Assembly (NCBI GenBank): GCA_016214855.1
Contig: JACRMT010000007.1
Span: 1-64,000, forward strand
Source: Nitrospirota bacterium
GTDB taxonomy: Bacteria > Nitrospirota > Thermodesulfovibrionia > Thermodesulfovibrionales > UBA6898
Direction: 5' to 3'
Length of the DNA: 64,000 nucleotides
Both the position numbers and the translations under genes were made by a program. Positions 1 to 9,082 of this stretch are shown here, piece after piece. Under the pieces are notes generated by a model. The model saw only the letters and a list, made by a program, of their open reading frames with translations. It had not been told where the DNA came from and searched no databases. Positions within the stretch are counted from its first letter, which is position 1, and every line of letters starts with the position of its first letter.

Positions 1-86
<86 letters not shown>

Positions 87-131
87 TACTGGTTTCTCTT
101 AAACTCATTTTTCAACGTGACCTGCTCTATA

Positions 132-146
132 GTTTTCAAAGAACAA
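132..146 (-). promoter_or_regulatory. boxA-like antitermination site in the rrn leader
   Basis: On the minus strand the leader reads TGTTCTTTGAAAACT about 50 nt upstream of the 16S start. This resembles the boxA element bound by NusB/NusE in rRNA operons. It lies between the promoter and the rRNA gene, as expected. The call rests on motif and position only. Confidence 0.6.
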
Positions 147-197
147 TGCGCCCGGAATACCTGTTTTTGATTTAAAGGTACTCTGGACACCTGCAGA

Positions 198-220
198 AGC
201 CATGTCAATATAACATGGCT
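198..220 (-). other. perfect hairpin in the rrn leader
   Basis: AGCCATGT and ACATGGCT form an 8-bp perfect stem with a 7-nt loop. It lies about 20 nt downstream of the rrn -10 box, at the start of the leader transcript. No T-run follows, so it is not an intrinsic terminator. It may fold in the leader or serve processing, which is inference. Confidence 0.5.
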
Positions 221-236
221 TAACTGACGAACCCTG

Positions 237-265
237 ATTATAAATATTTCGAATCAACTTTGCAA
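237..265 (-). promoter_or_regulatory. sigma70-type promoter of the rRNA operon
   Basis: On the minus strand TTGCAA (260-265) and a perfect TATAAT (237-242) are separated by 17 nt. This is about 150 nt upstream of the 16S 5' end, a usual leader length. No other strong promoter is visible in the 87-370 spacer. Confidence 0.8.
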
Positions 266-327
266 GCAAAATATCGCCATTCTCAAAAAAATAATAAAAG
301 ACATTGAAAAATAAGAAAAATAGCCAT

Positions 328-350
328 AAGGCAATCATGATGATCGCCTT
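328..350 (-). terminator. probable terminator after the murJ-MBL operon
   Basis: On the minus strand a 23-nt hairpin has a 9-bp stem (AAGGCGATC with GATTGCCTT, one G-T pair) and a 5-nt loop. It lies just after the MBL stop codon. A U-rich stretch begins about 8 nt after the stem (TTTTTCTTATTTTTC in 302-318), farther than ideal. It would separate the upstream operon from the rrn promoter. Confidence 0.5.
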
Positions 351-370
351 GTTTTGACTATAATTTTTGA

Positions 371-994
371 CTATAATTCATGAACAAAGAAGTTCTGCTG
401 CCATTCATCCTCAACCGTTGTCCAGTTCCCGTGACCCGGCAATAATTTTGTTTTCGGCGGCAGGGAAAGCACCTTTTTAAAAGATATTTTCAATGCCTCA
501 ATGCTGCCGCCGTAGAAGTCAGTCCGTCCTATCGAGCCGGCAAATACCGTATCGCCGGTAAACACTATCCCGTCTGTCTCAAGACATATTCCGCCGGGGC
601 TATGACCCGGGGTATGCATTACCTGAAGCTTGACTTCCCCTGCCACTATTTCCTCTCCATCCCGCAAAAAGAGGTCAGGATGGGGAGGCTGGACAACATG
701 AAATCCCCAGATAGCTCCCTGGGATTCAACTCTCGAATAGATCTCAAGGTCATCTACATGCAGCATGACTTTTGCCCCGGTCTTTTCCCTCAGGACGGCT
801 ATGCCGCCTGTGTGATCAAAATGGGCATGCGTACAGATAATATATGAGACGTTCAGGTTCCTGCTCTTGATGAATTTCAGTATCTTGTCAGGCTCATCGC
901 CTGCATCGATAACAAGAGCATCGAGGCTCTTCTCATCATAAACAACATAGCAATTGACCTGAAGCGGTCCGACAACAATGGTCTCTATTTTCAT
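371..994 (-). CDS. MBL-fold metallo-hydrolase (glyoxalase II-like)
   Basis: The 207-residue protein has the metal-binding motif HAHFDHTGG (THAHFDH) near residue 57, followed by later His/Asp ligands in HTPGHSPGG, FTGDTVFAGSIGRTD and LPGHG. These are the ligands of two-metal (Zn/Fe) hydrolases of the glyoxalase II group. The family cleaves thioesters such as S-lactoylglutathione or related substrates; the actual substrate is unknown. I chose ATG at 994 because AGGGGG lies 5 nt upstream. A GTG at 1000 would overlap the murJ stop but has no spaced ribosome site. It is transcribed with murJ. Confidence 0.88.
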   Translation of the reverse strand: MKIETIVVGPLQVNCYVVYDEKSLDALVIDAGDEPDKILKFIKSRNLNVSYIICTHAHFDHTGGIAVLREKTGAKVMLHVDDLEIYSRVESQGAIWGFHVVQPPHPDLFLRDGEEIVAGEVKLQVMHTPGHSPGGICLETDGIVFTGDTVFAGSIGRTDFYGGSIEALKISFKKVLSLPPKTKLLPGHGNWTTVEDEWQQNFFVHEL

Positions 995-996
995 GG

Positions 997-2595
997 TCAC
1001 CCCCTGCCCAATTTTTTCATGATCACTCCACGAACATAATGCATCTCGTCGTTTTTCATGATTGCCGTCGCAGCAACGTAGATAATTGCACAGAGGATCA
1101 TCGTCCCTGAGAGATAAACGGCCTTTGCCGCGGTAGAGCCGCTTTTTGTCCAGAGTTCTCCGCGCAGCAAAAACCAGCCCGCTATTCCCATAATAAACGA
1201 AGAGAGGAGAACCTGGGAAAAGGACTTTGCAATCTTTCCCGCGTCAATATAATGGAGTTTCTTTTTCAGGAAATAGATCAGGATAAGAAAATTGATCCCC
1301 GAAGCAAGCGAATTCGCAAGGGCCAGACCGGAATGCCTTAGCGGTCCCATGAGAACAAGGCTGAGCAGAAGATTTGACGCAACACCGACAGCCGCGATCT
1401 TTACCGGGGTTTTCGTATCCTGCATGGAGTAAAAGGTTGCGGTTATGACCCTGACGCCGACAATAGACCAGATACCGATAGAATAGAAGAATAATGCCTC
1501 TGCGGTTCCCCGGGTCGCAGCGTAATCGAATTGCCCCCTCTGAAAGAGAAGATTAACGATCGGTTCCCTGAGCGCAATAAGTCCTGCCATGGAGGGCACT
1601 GCGATAAAAAAGAGCAGTCGAAGTGCAAAGGAAAAATCCTCGCGAAGCCGTTCGAAATCGCCCTTTACCGCATGTTCTGACAAGGCAGGAAGAACTGCCA
1701 TGCCCATGGCAACACCGAATATGCCGACAGGAAACTGTATAAGCCGCATGGAATAGTAGAGATAGGTAATACTTCCTTCCTGCAGATAAGACGCAAGGAT
1801 ATTGCTCACGATAATATTTATCTGGTTTACAGCAAGGGCCATTGTTGCCGGCAGGATAAGGATTGCCATCTTTTTCAGTCCCGGATGGCGAAAGCCTGGA
1901 TCAAGGCCGAGCGAATAGCCGTTTCTAAAAAAAGCGGGCAGCTGAAAAGCGAACTGCACAAACCCTCCTAAAGCGATCCCGACAGCAACAACGAGGATCG
2001 GCTGTTTTGCCATGGGAGCAAAGGCGATCACCACAGCGATCGTCGTGATATTCAGCATTGCAGGAGCAAGCGCAGGGACAAAAAAGACCTTCTTCGTATT
2101 GAGTGCTCCCATGACCAGTGATGCAAGGCTGATGAACAGAAGAAAGGGAAACATGATCCTCGTGAGAAGAACGGTCATTGAGAACTTTTCCGGAGAGCTG
2201 AGAAATCCCGGAGCAATCGCCGCCACAATGGCCGGAGAAAAAACAATGCCGGCAACACAGATGAGGCCAACCACAATAATAAGAAAGGTGAATGTTATGC
2301 GCACAAGGCGGGAAGCCTCTTCGTCTCCCAGCTTCTGTCTCTGCTCAGTCAGGACCGGTATGAAGGCAGAGGACATGGAACCTTCAGCAAAAAGCTCCCT
2401 CAAAAGGTTCGGTATCCTGAACGCTGCAAAGAAGGTGTCAGAAAGGCCGGTAGCGCCAAAATAGACAGCAAGGATCATGTCCTTTACATAGCCCAGGACC
2501 CGACTGATAAACGTCGCAACAGACATGAGGCCTGCTGCCCTTGCTATTTTTCCCCTGCCGTCCATATCAGGGCTCATTATAGCAAATGAGCCCAT
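997..2595 (-). CDS. murJ: lipid II flippase MurJ
   Basis: This is a 532-residue polytopic membrane protein of the MVF/MATE superfamily. It opens with the family signature around SRVLGYVKDMILAVYFGA and SDTFFAAFRIPNLLRELFAEG, and carries about 14 hydrophobic segments. MurJ flips undecaprenyl-PP-linked peptidoglycan precursors across the inner membrane. Length is normal for the family. The start at 2595 has AGGA 7 nt upstream. The stop overlaps the region of the next gene's start, so the two are co-transcribed. It is divergent from trpC with only about 50 nt between. Confidence 0.95.
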   Translation of the reverse strand: MGSFAIMSPDMDGRGKIARAAGLMSVATFISRVLGYVKDMILAVYFGATGLSDTFFAAFRIPNLLRELFAEGSMSSAFIPVLTEQRQKLGDEEASRLVRITFTFLIIVVGLICVAGIVFSPAIVAAIAPGFLSSPEKFSMTVLLTRIMFPFLLFISLASLVMGALNTKKVFFVPALAPAMLNITTIAVVIAFAPMAKQPILVVAVGIALGGFVQFAFQLPAFFRNGYSLGLDPGFRHPGLKKMAILILPATMALAVNQINIIVSNILASYLQEGSITYLYYSMRLIQFPVGIFGVAMGMAVLPALSEHAVKGDFERLREDFSFALRLLFFIAVPSMAGLIALREPIVNLLFQRGQFDYAATRGTAEALFFYSIGIWSIVGVRVITATFYSMQDTKTPVKIAAVGVASNLLLSLVLMGPLRHSGLALANSLASGINFLILIYFLKKKLHYIDAGKIAKSFSQVLLSSFIMGIAGWFLLRGELWTKSGSTAAKAVYLSGTMILCAIIYVAATAIMKNDEMHYVRGVIMKKLGRG

Positions 2596-2647
2596 CTTTC
2601 AGTCCTGATATATTGCTAAAACGGGCCAAATCCCTTTAAAATTTGAG

Positions 2648-3430
2648 ATGTCTATTTTAAATAAGATCGTAACTCGGAAAAAAGACCGGCTTTCTCATGC
2701 AAAGGCAAAAACCTCAATTACCCAGCTCAAGTCTGCCATTAAAGATATTCCTTTGACCTTTGACTTTGAACAGGCACTGACAAGGCAGGAAGGACAGATA
2801 CGCCTTATTGCTGAAATCAAGAAAGCGTCTCCGTCAAAGGGGCTTATACGTCAGGACTTTAACCATAAGACTATTGCAGCTGTCTATCGAGAGAACAACG
2901 TGAATGCAATATCCGTTCTTACGGAAGAGGACTTTTTTCAGGGCCGGCTCGAGTTTCTTGCAGACGTTAAGGCTGCTTCCCTGCTTCCTGTTCTCAGAAA
3001 AGACTTTATCTTCGACGAATACCAGATCTATGAGGCAAGAGCAAACCAGGCAGATGCGATCCTTCTCATCGCAGCGATCCTTGAGGAAAAACAGGCAGAG
3101 GAATATCTTCATATCACCAAAGAACTGGGCATGGCCGTTCTCTTTGAGGTTCACGATCACAAGGAGCTTGAAATGGCGCTCAGGATCAATGCCCCTGTTA
3201 TCGGCATCAACAACCGCAATCTTAAGACACTCCAGATAGACATGAATACCACCCTTGAGCTGCAGAAGGAGATCCCCTCCGACAAAATTATCGTAAGCGA
3301 AAGCGGCATAAGAACACGGGATGATGTTCTGAGGCTCGAACAGGCAGGTATTGACGCGATGCTGATAGGGACATCCCTCATGGAGGCAGCCGACATCGGC
3401 AGGAAGATAGAAGAACTGAGAGGCACGTAA
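2648..3430 (+). CDS. trpC: indole-3-glycerol phosphate synthase
   Basis: The 260-residue TIM-barrel enzyme converts CdRP to indole-3-glycerol phosphate in tryptophan synthesis. Visible motifs are EIKKASPSKG (substrate-binding Lys), SVLTEEDFFQG, LPVLRKDFI, GINNRNLKT and VSESGI, in the family's order. Full length for the family. It is first of three same-strand trp genes. The ATG has only a weak purine stretch upstream. The spacer to the divergent murJ is very short, so the two promoters must overlap. Confidence 0.96.
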   Translation: MSILNKIVTRKKDRLSHAKAKTSITQLKSAIKDIPLTFDFEQALTRQEGQIRLIAEIKKASPSKGLIRQDFNHKTIAAVYRENNVNAISVLTEEDFFQGRLEFLADVKAASLLPVLRKDFIFDEYQIYEARANQADAILLIAAILEEKQAEEYLHITKELGMAVLFEVHDHKELEMALRINAPVIGINNRNLKTLQIDMNTTLELQKEIPSDKIIVSESGIRTRDDVLRLEQAGIDAMLIGTSLMEAADIGRKIEELRGT

Positions 3431-3502
3431 GAAGAAGAGCCCTTGTGCTAAAATAGGCGCTACCAAGGCGTTATTACAAGCTTTAATAAACGGAGGTAAC
3501 AT

Positions 3503-4855
3503 ATGCAGGAGACAAAAGTAGTGCTCCCGGACAGGGAGATCCCAAGGCAGTGGTACAATATTATGGCCGATATGCCGAATCTTCCGAAGCCGCCGTTACA
3601 CCCCGGCACCAGGCAGCCGGTGGGGCCTCAGGATCTTAGTGCGATCTTCCCCATGTCTCTTATCGAACAGGAAGTGTCAACCCAGCGGTGGATCGACATC
3701 CCCGAGGAAGTCCTGAACCTCTATGCCCTTTGGAGACCTTCTCCCCTTTACAGGGCGCACAGGCTTGAGGCAGCACTTGGCACCCCTGCAAAGATCTACT
3801 ACAAATATGAGGGTGTGAGTCCGGCAGGCAGCCACAAACCTAATACCGCCATCCCTCAGGCATATTACAACAAACAGGCAGGTATCAGAAGGATCGCCAC
3901 AGAAACAGGTGCTGGCCAGTGGGGCTCATCCATGGCGCTTGCAGGCACCATGTTCGGGCTTGACGTGACGGTCTATATGGTCAAGGTGAGCTATAACCAG
4001 AAGCCCTACAGAAGAATTGCTATGGAGACCTGGGGAGCAACCGTGCATCCCAGCCCGTCAACATTAACCAATTCCGGCAGAAAGATACTTGAGATAGACC
4101 CAAACAGCGAGGGAAGCCTCGGCATTGCCATATCAGAGGCAGTTGAAGATGCGGCAACGCACGATGACACGAACTATGCGCTCGGCTCAGTGCTTAACCA
4201 TGTTGTGCTGCACCAGACCGTGATCGGGCTTGAGGCAAAAAAACAGTTCGAGATGGTTGGCGACTATCCTGACGTGATTATCGGCTGCTGCGGCGGAGGA
4301 AGCAACCTCGGCGGCGTTGCATTTCCTTTTCTCCAGGACAAGATAGGCGGCAAACAGCTGCGCGTCATCGCTGTCGAGCCTTCATCCTGCCCAACGCTCA
4401 CCAAGGGAGAGTTCAGGTATGATTTTGGCGACACTGCCGGTCTGACACCGCTCATGATGATGTATACCCTCGGCCATGACTTCATGCCTCCGGGAATTCA
4501 TGCAGGCGGCCTGAGATACCATGCAGACTCTCCTCTTGTCTGCCAGCTTTACCACGACAAGCTGATCGAAGCAGTTGCCTACGGTCAGACAGCATGCTTT
4601 GAGGCTGCGATCAAATTTTCAAAAGCAGAGGGCATCATCCCTGCACCCGAGAGCTCTCATGCGATTAAAGGGGCAATTGATGAGGCACTGAAGGCAAAGG
4701 AAGAGGGAAAACAGAAGACGATCTTCTTCAATCTGAGCGGGCATGGATACCTCGACCTTACCGCTTATCAGGATTATCTGGCAGGAAAACTGCAGGACTA
4801 TGAATATCCTGAGGCAATGATCAAGGAAGCGCTCAAAAAGCTGCCGATTATCTAA
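3503..4855 (+). CDS. trpB: tryptophan synthase beta chain, TrpB2 type
   Basis: The 450-residue PLP enzyme condenses indole with serine. The N-terminal extension ([17 protein letters not shown]) and the length mark the TrpB2 subfamily rather than TrpB1. The PLP lysine lies in GSHKPNTA (Lys112) and the phosphate-binding loop is CCGGGSN. A strong ribosome site (CGGAGG, 7 nt before ATG) marks the start. TrpB2 enzymes often work without a TrpA partner in the same operon, and no trpA is seen here. Confidence 0.95.
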   Translation: MQETKVVLPDREIPRQWYNIMADMPNLPKPPLHPGTRQPVGPQDLSAIFPMSLIEQEVSTQRWIDIPEEVLNLYALWRPSPLYRAHRLEAALGTPAKIYYKYEGVSPAGSHKPNTAIPQAYYNKQAGIRRIATETGAGQWGSSMALAGTMFGLDVTVYMVKVSYNQKPYRRIAMETWGATVHPSPSTLTNSGRKILEIDPNSEGSLGIAISEAVEDAATHDDTNYALGSVLNHVVLHQTVIGLEAKKQFEMVGDYPDVIIGCCGGGSNLGGVAFPFLQDKIGGKQLRVIAVEPSSCPTLTKGEFRYDFGDTAGLTPLMMMYTLGHDFMPPGIHAGGLRYHADSPLVCQLYHDKLIEAVAYGQTACFEAAIKFSKAEGIIPAPESSHAIKGAIDEALKAKEEGKQKTIFFNLSGHGYLDLTAYQDYLAGKLQDYEYPEAMIKEALKKLPII

Positions 4856-4937
4856 ACAGGGCAAAGGGCAAGGCGGATGGCAGAAGGTGCAGGACCTGAG
4901 GCCATCTGCCCTGAGCCTTCAGCCGAATGAGGTTGCT

Positions 4938-5564
4938 ATGGTAAAGGTCAAGATCTGCGGGATAACAAATATCGAAGATGCGGAGGCTGCGATCGATTTT
5001 GGTGCAGATGCTTTGGGTTTTGTCTTCTTTAAGGGAAGTCCCCGCTGCGTTACTGTGGGGCAGGCAAAATCGATCATCTGCAGGCTCCCTGCATTCGTCA
5101 CCACCGTGGGAGTGTTTGTTGATGAAACCCCGGAAGTAATTCAGTCAACAATTATGGATGCAGGCATAGACGTTATTCAGCTCCATGGGGAAGAGAAACC
5201 TGAGGCCTGCCAATTCTCCCGGAGAAGCATTAAGGCGATCAGGGTTAAATCGATCGACAGCCTTGAGCCCCTGAAAACATTCAAAAGCCTTGTCTCGTCC
5301 TTCCTCCTCGATGCGTATGCCGCAGATGCCCTCGGCGGCACAGGTCAGAAATTTAATTGGGACATTGCGGTGGAGGCAAAACAGTTCGGCAGGATCATCC
5401 TTGCCGGAGGACTGACACCGGACAATATCCGTGATGCCATTGCCCATGTAAGACCCTACGGAGTTGATGTGAGCAGCGGAGTTGAGCGGGAAAAGGGCAA
5501 AAAAGATCATCAGAAGATGAAGCTCTTTATCGAACGGGCTAAAGAAGCGCTGGCTGCTGGCTGA
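4938..5564 (+). CDS. trpF: phosphoribosylanthranilate isomerase
   Basis: The 208-residue TIM-barrel protein begins VKVKICGIT, with the catalytic Cys in CGIT, and has VGVFVDE, IQLHGEE, LLDAY and LAGGLTPDN. It performs the Amadori rearrangement of PRA to CdRP, the step just before TrpC. I chose ATG at 4938 (GAGG 5 nt upstream, and the conserved VKICGIT immediately after) over an in-frame extension starting near 4887. It completes the trpC-trpB-trpF cluster. Confidence 0.95.
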   Translation: MVKVKICGITNIEDAEAAIDFGADALGFVFFKGSPRCVTVGQAKSIICRLPAFVTTVGVFVDETPEVIQSTIMDAGIDVIQLHGEEKPEACQFSRRSIKAIRVKSIDSLEPLKTFKSLVSSFLLDAYAADALGGTGQKFNWDIAVEAKQFGRIILAGGLTPDNIRDAIAHVRPYGVDVSSGVEREKGKKDHQKMKLFIERAKEALAAG

Positions 5565-5596
5565 TAGCGATAGGAAAAATGCAGCGGTCCGGCTAT

Positions 5597-6010
5597 TTAT
5601 GCCTGAACGGCTTTAGCCTTAAGCCCTTTACGCTTAGCCGACCCCTTGTCTTCTGAACTGACTTTGATCACGGTTTTGACATTGCCACGCGGATTAAAAT
5701 CACCGACAACCTCAAGAAATCTCGGCTTCAGCTTTTTTTCGAGTTCGCCAAAGACCTTATTGGTGATCTCCTCGTGGGATATGTGCATATTTCTGAAAGA
5801 GTTGAGATAAAGTTTCAGAGATTTTAGTTCTACAATTTTCCTGTCCGGCACGTAGGTTACGGTGATCATGGCAAAGTCAGGATATCCTGACCTCGGGCAG
5901 AGGCAGGTGAATTCCGGATAATTGATAGTGATCTCGTAATCGCGTTCCGGGTTCGGATTGTCCCAGATCTCAAGCTTCGCCTTTTGTATTGATATTTCTC
6001 CGTATTTCAT
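5597..6010 (-). CDS. queF: NADPH-dependent preQ0 reductase QueF
   Basis: The 137-residue protein is the short, YkvM-like form of QueF, which reduces 7-cyano-7-deazaguanine to preQ1 in queuosine tRNA modification. It shows the catalytic Cys motif [13 protein letters not shown], the QueF motif ELKSLKLY, and FNPRGN near the C-terminus. The conserved region begins at MKYGEIS, so I chose ATG at 6010. A 40-residue upstream extension is not family-like. No Shine-Dalgarno is obvious. A basic tail ([12 protein letters not shown]) is unusual. Confidence 0.93.
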   Translation of the reverse strand: MKYGEISIQKAKLEIWDNPNPERDYEITINYPEFTCLCPRSGYPDFAMITVTYVPDRKIVELKSLKLYLNSFRNMHISHEEITNKVFGELEKKLKPRFLEVVGDFNPRGNVKTVIKVSSEDKGSAKRKGLKAKAVQA

Positions 6011-6053
6011 AGTGAAATCTATCATGTGCAGTAAGGAATTGTAAAGTGCTCTC

Positions 6054-6083
6054 TTGACAAAGATAAATCGGTTTTTGTAAGTT
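6054..6083 (+). promoter_or_regulatory. possible rho promoter
   Basis: TTGACA (6054-6059) is followed after 18 nt by TAAGTT (6078-6083), on the rho strand and about 100 nt before its start codon. The -35 is perfect and the -10 weak. It lies within the divergent spacer over the queF 5' region. Confidence 0.4.
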
Positions 6084-6182
6084 ACTACAGTATCTCTGCA
6101 AGCAAAAAAACAACCCCGCGTGATAGGCATAACCTTCCGCGAATAAAAAACCTGACGTTAAAACCCGGATGAGGAGTAATTT

Positions 6183-7442
6183 ATGGGAAACATCTCAATT
6201 TCTGAACTCAAGGACAAAACCATTGATGAGCTTACTACTGTTGCCAAGGAACTGAAGGTCGAAGGCGCTTCAGGCCTCAGAAAACAGGACCTGATCTTCG
6301 CTATTCTCCAGGCACAGACAGAAAAGACCGGCAATGTCTTTTCCGCCGGAGTCCTTGAAATACTCCCTGACGGATTCGGATTCCTCAGATCACCTGACTA
6401 CAGCTACCTTCCAGGACCTGATGATATCTATGTTTCTCCTTCCCAGATCCGCAGATTCAACCTCAGGACCGGAGACCTGATCTCAGGGCAGATAAGGCCA
6501 CCGAAGGAGTCTGAGAGATATTTTGCTCTTCTCAAAGTTGAGGCGATCAACCACGAATCTCCTGAGGAAAATGTAAATCGCCCTCTTTTTGACAACCTCA
6601 TCCCCTACTATCCGACCGAAAGAATACGCCTTGAATATGATTCTACGGACTACTCAACGCGTGTAATGGACCTGGTTACGCCTATCGGCATGGGCCAGAG
6701 AGGCATGATCGTCGCTGCTCCCAGGACAGGCAAGACCGTTCTGCTTCAGTCCATTGCAAAGGCTATCAAGAAGAACCACAGGGATATTCATCTCATCATC
6801 CTGCTTATTGATGAGCGGCCAGAAGAAGTGACCGACTGGAAGCGGCAGGTCTCTACCGCAGAGATTATCAGCTCGACCTTTGACGAGCCGCCCCAGAGAC
6901 ATGTCCAGGTTTCGGAGATGGTCATTGAGCGGGCAAAACGCCTTGTCGAAAGCAAGAGAAATGTCGTGATCCTTCTTGACAGTATTACCAGACTTGCGAG
7001 GGCTTACAATGCAATCATGCCGACAAGCGGCAAAGTCCTTTCAGGCGGACTTGATTCTAATGCGCTCCAGAGGCCGAAACGGTTTTTCGGCGCTGCAAGA
7101 AATATCGAGACCGGCGGCAGCCTCACGATCCTTGCAACCGCGCTTATTGATACCGGCAGCAGAATGGATGATGTCATCTTTGAAGAGTTTAAGGGAACAG
7201 GCAACATGGAGCTGCATCTTGACCGGAAACTCGTTGAAAAGAGAATCTTCCCGACCATTGACATCAATGCCTCCGGAACAAGAAAAGAAGAACTGCTGGT
7301 AGAAAAAGATCTGCTAAACAGGATCTGGATCGTCAGAAAGGTGCTGAACTCCCTCAGCACGGTAGAGAGCATGGAGTTTCTCTTAGGCAAGCTGTCCGGC
7401 ACAAAGGCCAATAAAGACTTCTTCGATATGATGAATAAATAA
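6183..7442 (+). CDS. rho: transcription termination factor Rho
   Basis: The 419-residue RNA helicase has the N-terminal helical Rho_N region ([16 protein letters not shown]), then the cold-shock-like RNA-binding domain ([22 protein letters not shown]). The RecA-type ATPase follows, with Walker A APRTGKT near residue 179, Walker B region [13 protein letters not shown], and the Q- and R-loop segments around [20 protein letters not shown]. It ends DFFDMMNK, as in intact Rho. The start has GAGGAG upstream. Part of its 3' end is duplicated at 7684-7772. Confidence 0.97.
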   Translation: MGNISISELKDKTIDELTTVAKELKVEGASGLRKQDLIFAILQAQTEKTGNVFSAGVLEILPDGFGFLRSPDYSYLPGPDDIYVSPSQIRRFNLRTGDLISGQIRPPKESERYFALLKVEAINHESPEENVNRPLFDNLIPYYPTERIRLEYDSTDYSTRVMDLVTPIGMGQRGMIVAAPRTGKTVLLQSIAKAIKKNHRDIHLIILLIDERPEEVTDWKRQVSTAEIISSTFDEPPQRHVQVSEMVIERAKRLVESKRNVVILLDSITRLARAYNAIMPTSGKVLSGGLDSNALQRPKRFFGAARNIETGGSLTILATALIDTGSRMDDVIFEEFKGTGNMELHLDRKLVEKRIFPTIDINASGTRKEELLVEKDLLNRIWIVRKVLNSLSTVESMEFLLGKLSGTKANKDFFDMMNK

Positions 7443-7454
7443 CTGCCATGAAAA

Positions 7455-7490
7455 GCCGGAAGAGCGCTTAGGTGCTCCTTCCGGCATTTT
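7455..7490 (+). terminator. intrinsic terminator after rho
   Basis: GCCGGAAG-AGC and GCT-C-CTTCCGGC form an 11-bp stem with one bulged C and an 8-nt loop, followed by ATTTT. It begins 12 nt after the rho stop. Confidence 0.75.
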
Positions 7491-7581
7491 CAATCACCCG
7501 CAGTGAAGGGAAGCAAAAGAACCAACATTACACGTACCGCTTGTATTTACATCTACTGCAAATGTCAATAAACAAGTCTGA

Positions 7582-7674
7582 CCCCATAGCCTCAACGTGG
7601 ACGTATTCGTGTCGGCGGATACCAGACAGTGTGTTGCTGCTGCGCAATCCGGTTTAAAGGTTATTCAGGCATAA
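7582..7674 (+). pseudogene. relic of a PIN-domain toxin gene (C-terminal end only)
   Basis: The frame between the stop at 7579 and the TAA at 7672 reads DVFVSADTRQCVAAAQ and then SGLKVIQA. This matches the C-terminal end of VapC-type PIN nucleases, where FVSAD carries a late acidic residue and is followed by an AA-x-x-x-GL-x-V strand. No start codon or N-terminal part is present, so it is a decayed fragment. It lies between the rho terminator and the duplicated rho end. The match is from memory of the family pattern, so confidence is moderate. Confidence 0.5.
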
Positions 7675-7683
7675 CCCACACTG

Positions 7684-7772
7684 GATCTGCTTAATAGGAT
7701 CTGGATCGTCAGAAAGGTGCTGAACTCCTTCAGCACGGTGGAGAGCATGGAGTTTCTGCTTGGCAAGCTGTC
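7684..7772 (+). pseudogene. second, diverged copy of the rho 3' region
   Basis: These 89 bp match rho 7308-7396 at about 82 of 89 positions, without gaps and in the same orientation. Nearly all differences are silent third-position changes (CTA/CTT, AAC/AAT, GTA/GTG, CTC/CTG, TTA/CTT); one changes Leu to Phe. The fragment encodes [14 protein letters not shown] onward and stops matching at LS. Silent divergence suggests it came from a functional rho in a related genome rather than from local duplication and decay. Confidence 0.9.
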
Positions 7773-7779
7773 TAAACTA

Positions 7780-8973
7780 CTATTGCTGCTTCCAGTCGTC
7801 TCCAGGCATAATTCGATGCATGAACTCGTCGAACATAGGCACCGTGAATGCCGTATCCCCATGATGAGGACTCCAGACCATGCCTTTGGAGATTAACTGA
7901 TTCCTAGTCGGACCGAGAGAGGTTACTCCACGCCCTAACTGTTCAGCAATGTCTCCTGAACGATGCGGACCAGGACCTAATTCGGCCATCGCGCGGAGAT
8001 ATCTTTTCTCGGAAGGGGTCAGACGATCAAACCTTACACGAAAGAAACTTTCATCGAGCGCTGCTATAGCAGCGATTGATGCATTTTTAACGTCTTCTTG
8101 TGTAATCGGCGATGCTACTGCCGAGTCCCACGAATGTTTCCCCCACTCCTGCACGAAATAAGGGTAACCGCGAGTCTCTTTCACTATGCGATCAAGTGCT
8201 TCAGGAGTTACTTCGACCCCCTGTTTTTCCGCCGGCTTGACGATGGCAAATTTTGTTGATTCTGGAGAAAGGGGGCCGATTTCAGGAAAGTCGAACAAAC
8301 GCTCTGCATAGGATTTAGCCCGGCCCATTCGACCCCTCAACTGAGGCAGCCCGGCACCTACCAACACTACTGGAAGACTCCGCTGGGCGGTGCGGTGCAA
8401 TGAGGTGATGAGTGCTGCGAGTTCGTCCTCTTTTACATACTGCAGCTCATCAGCAAAAATCGCCAAAGCTGTGCCTGCTTCTTTCGCGGCTGCACCGACC
8501 GTCTCCAGCAAAGCTTGCAGATCATGCTCCAGATCACCGTTGTCCGCCAAGCCAGGCTCAGGATCAAAGTCAAATCCCACCTCGATGTCTTCATACTTCA
8601 CTTTCAGCGACTTGGCGAATCCGGCAAGCGCCCGGAGAGCTCTTTGAGCAAGGTTCTTCGCTTTCTCATTCCGTGAAAGCCTCAGCAAAGCTTGACGCAA
8701 CTGGGGAGCCAGTATTGCGGGCAATGAACGGTTTTCAGGTGCTTCTACTCGCAATGTCTGGATACCAACTCCCTCTGCATCGTCCCTCATTCTATCCAGC
8801 AGTACCGTCTTGCCTACCCCACGAAGGCCTACCATCAGAATGCTTTTCGTAGGCAGACCTCGGCGCACGCGTTCAATGGCCACGCGTACCGTTTCCCGCA
8901 ATTCATCTCGGCCTGCGAGTTCCGGGGGCGGCGTTCCAGCACCGGGGGCAAAAGGGTTCGTGATTGGATCCAT
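7780..8973 (-). CDS. AAA/STAND-like ATP-binding protein
   Basis: The 397-residue protein has Walker A GLRGVGKT near residue 49, a Walker B-like ALAIFADELQY and sensor region VVLVGAGLPQLRGRMG. A winged-helix-like C-terminal part follows (LTPSEKRYLRAMAELGPG, GDIAEQLGRGVTSLGPTRNQLISKGMVW). This order fits the Orc1/Cdc6-like or archaeal-ATPase group of AAA proteins found on mobile islands. Function is unknown. It looks richer in GC than its neighbours. It ends right beside the rho fragment and is divergent from the zinc-ribbon gene. Confidence 0.85.
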   Translation of the reverse strand: MDPITNPFAPGAGTPPPELAGRDELRETVRVAIERVRRGLPTKSILMVGLRGVGKTVLLDRMRDDAEGVGIQTLRVEAPENRSLPAILAPQLRQALLRLSRNEKAKNLAQRALRALAGFAKSLKVKYEDIEVGFDFDPEPGLADNGDLEHDLQALLETVGAAAKEAGTALAIFADELQYVKEDELAALITSLHRTAQRSLPVVLVGAGLPQLRGRMGRAKSYAERLFDFPEIGPLSPESTKFAIVKPAEKQGVEVTPEALDRIVKETRGYPYFVQEWGKHSWDSAVASPITQEDVKNASIAAIAALDESFFRVRFDRLTPSEKRYLRAMAELGPGPHRSGDIAEQLGRGVTSLGPTRNQLISKGMVWSPHHGDTAFTVPMFDEFMHRIMPGDDWKQQ

Positions 8974-8979
8974 AGATTA

Positions 8980-9007
8980 ATTATACTGAATTTAGCGAAT
9001 TTATCAA
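8980..9007 (-). promoter_or_regulatory. promoter of the ATPase gene
   Basis: On the minus strand TTGATA (9002-9007) and a perfect TATAAT (8980-8985) are 16 nt apart. The predicted transcription start falls at or within a base or two of the ATG at 8973. The message may therefore be leaderless, and no Shine-Dalgarno is seen. Confidence 0.65.
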
Positions 9008-9082
9008 GAAAAGATAAACTGACTAATTTCATTCAAACTGTCCAACGGCCATTGGTAAGAATCATCATTTATAGGGGGATAA

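Noticed and set aside
105-338. 77-codon minus-strand ORF in the rrn leader
   Set aside because: It covers the rrn promoter, the leader hairpin and boxA, and has no protein-like composition.
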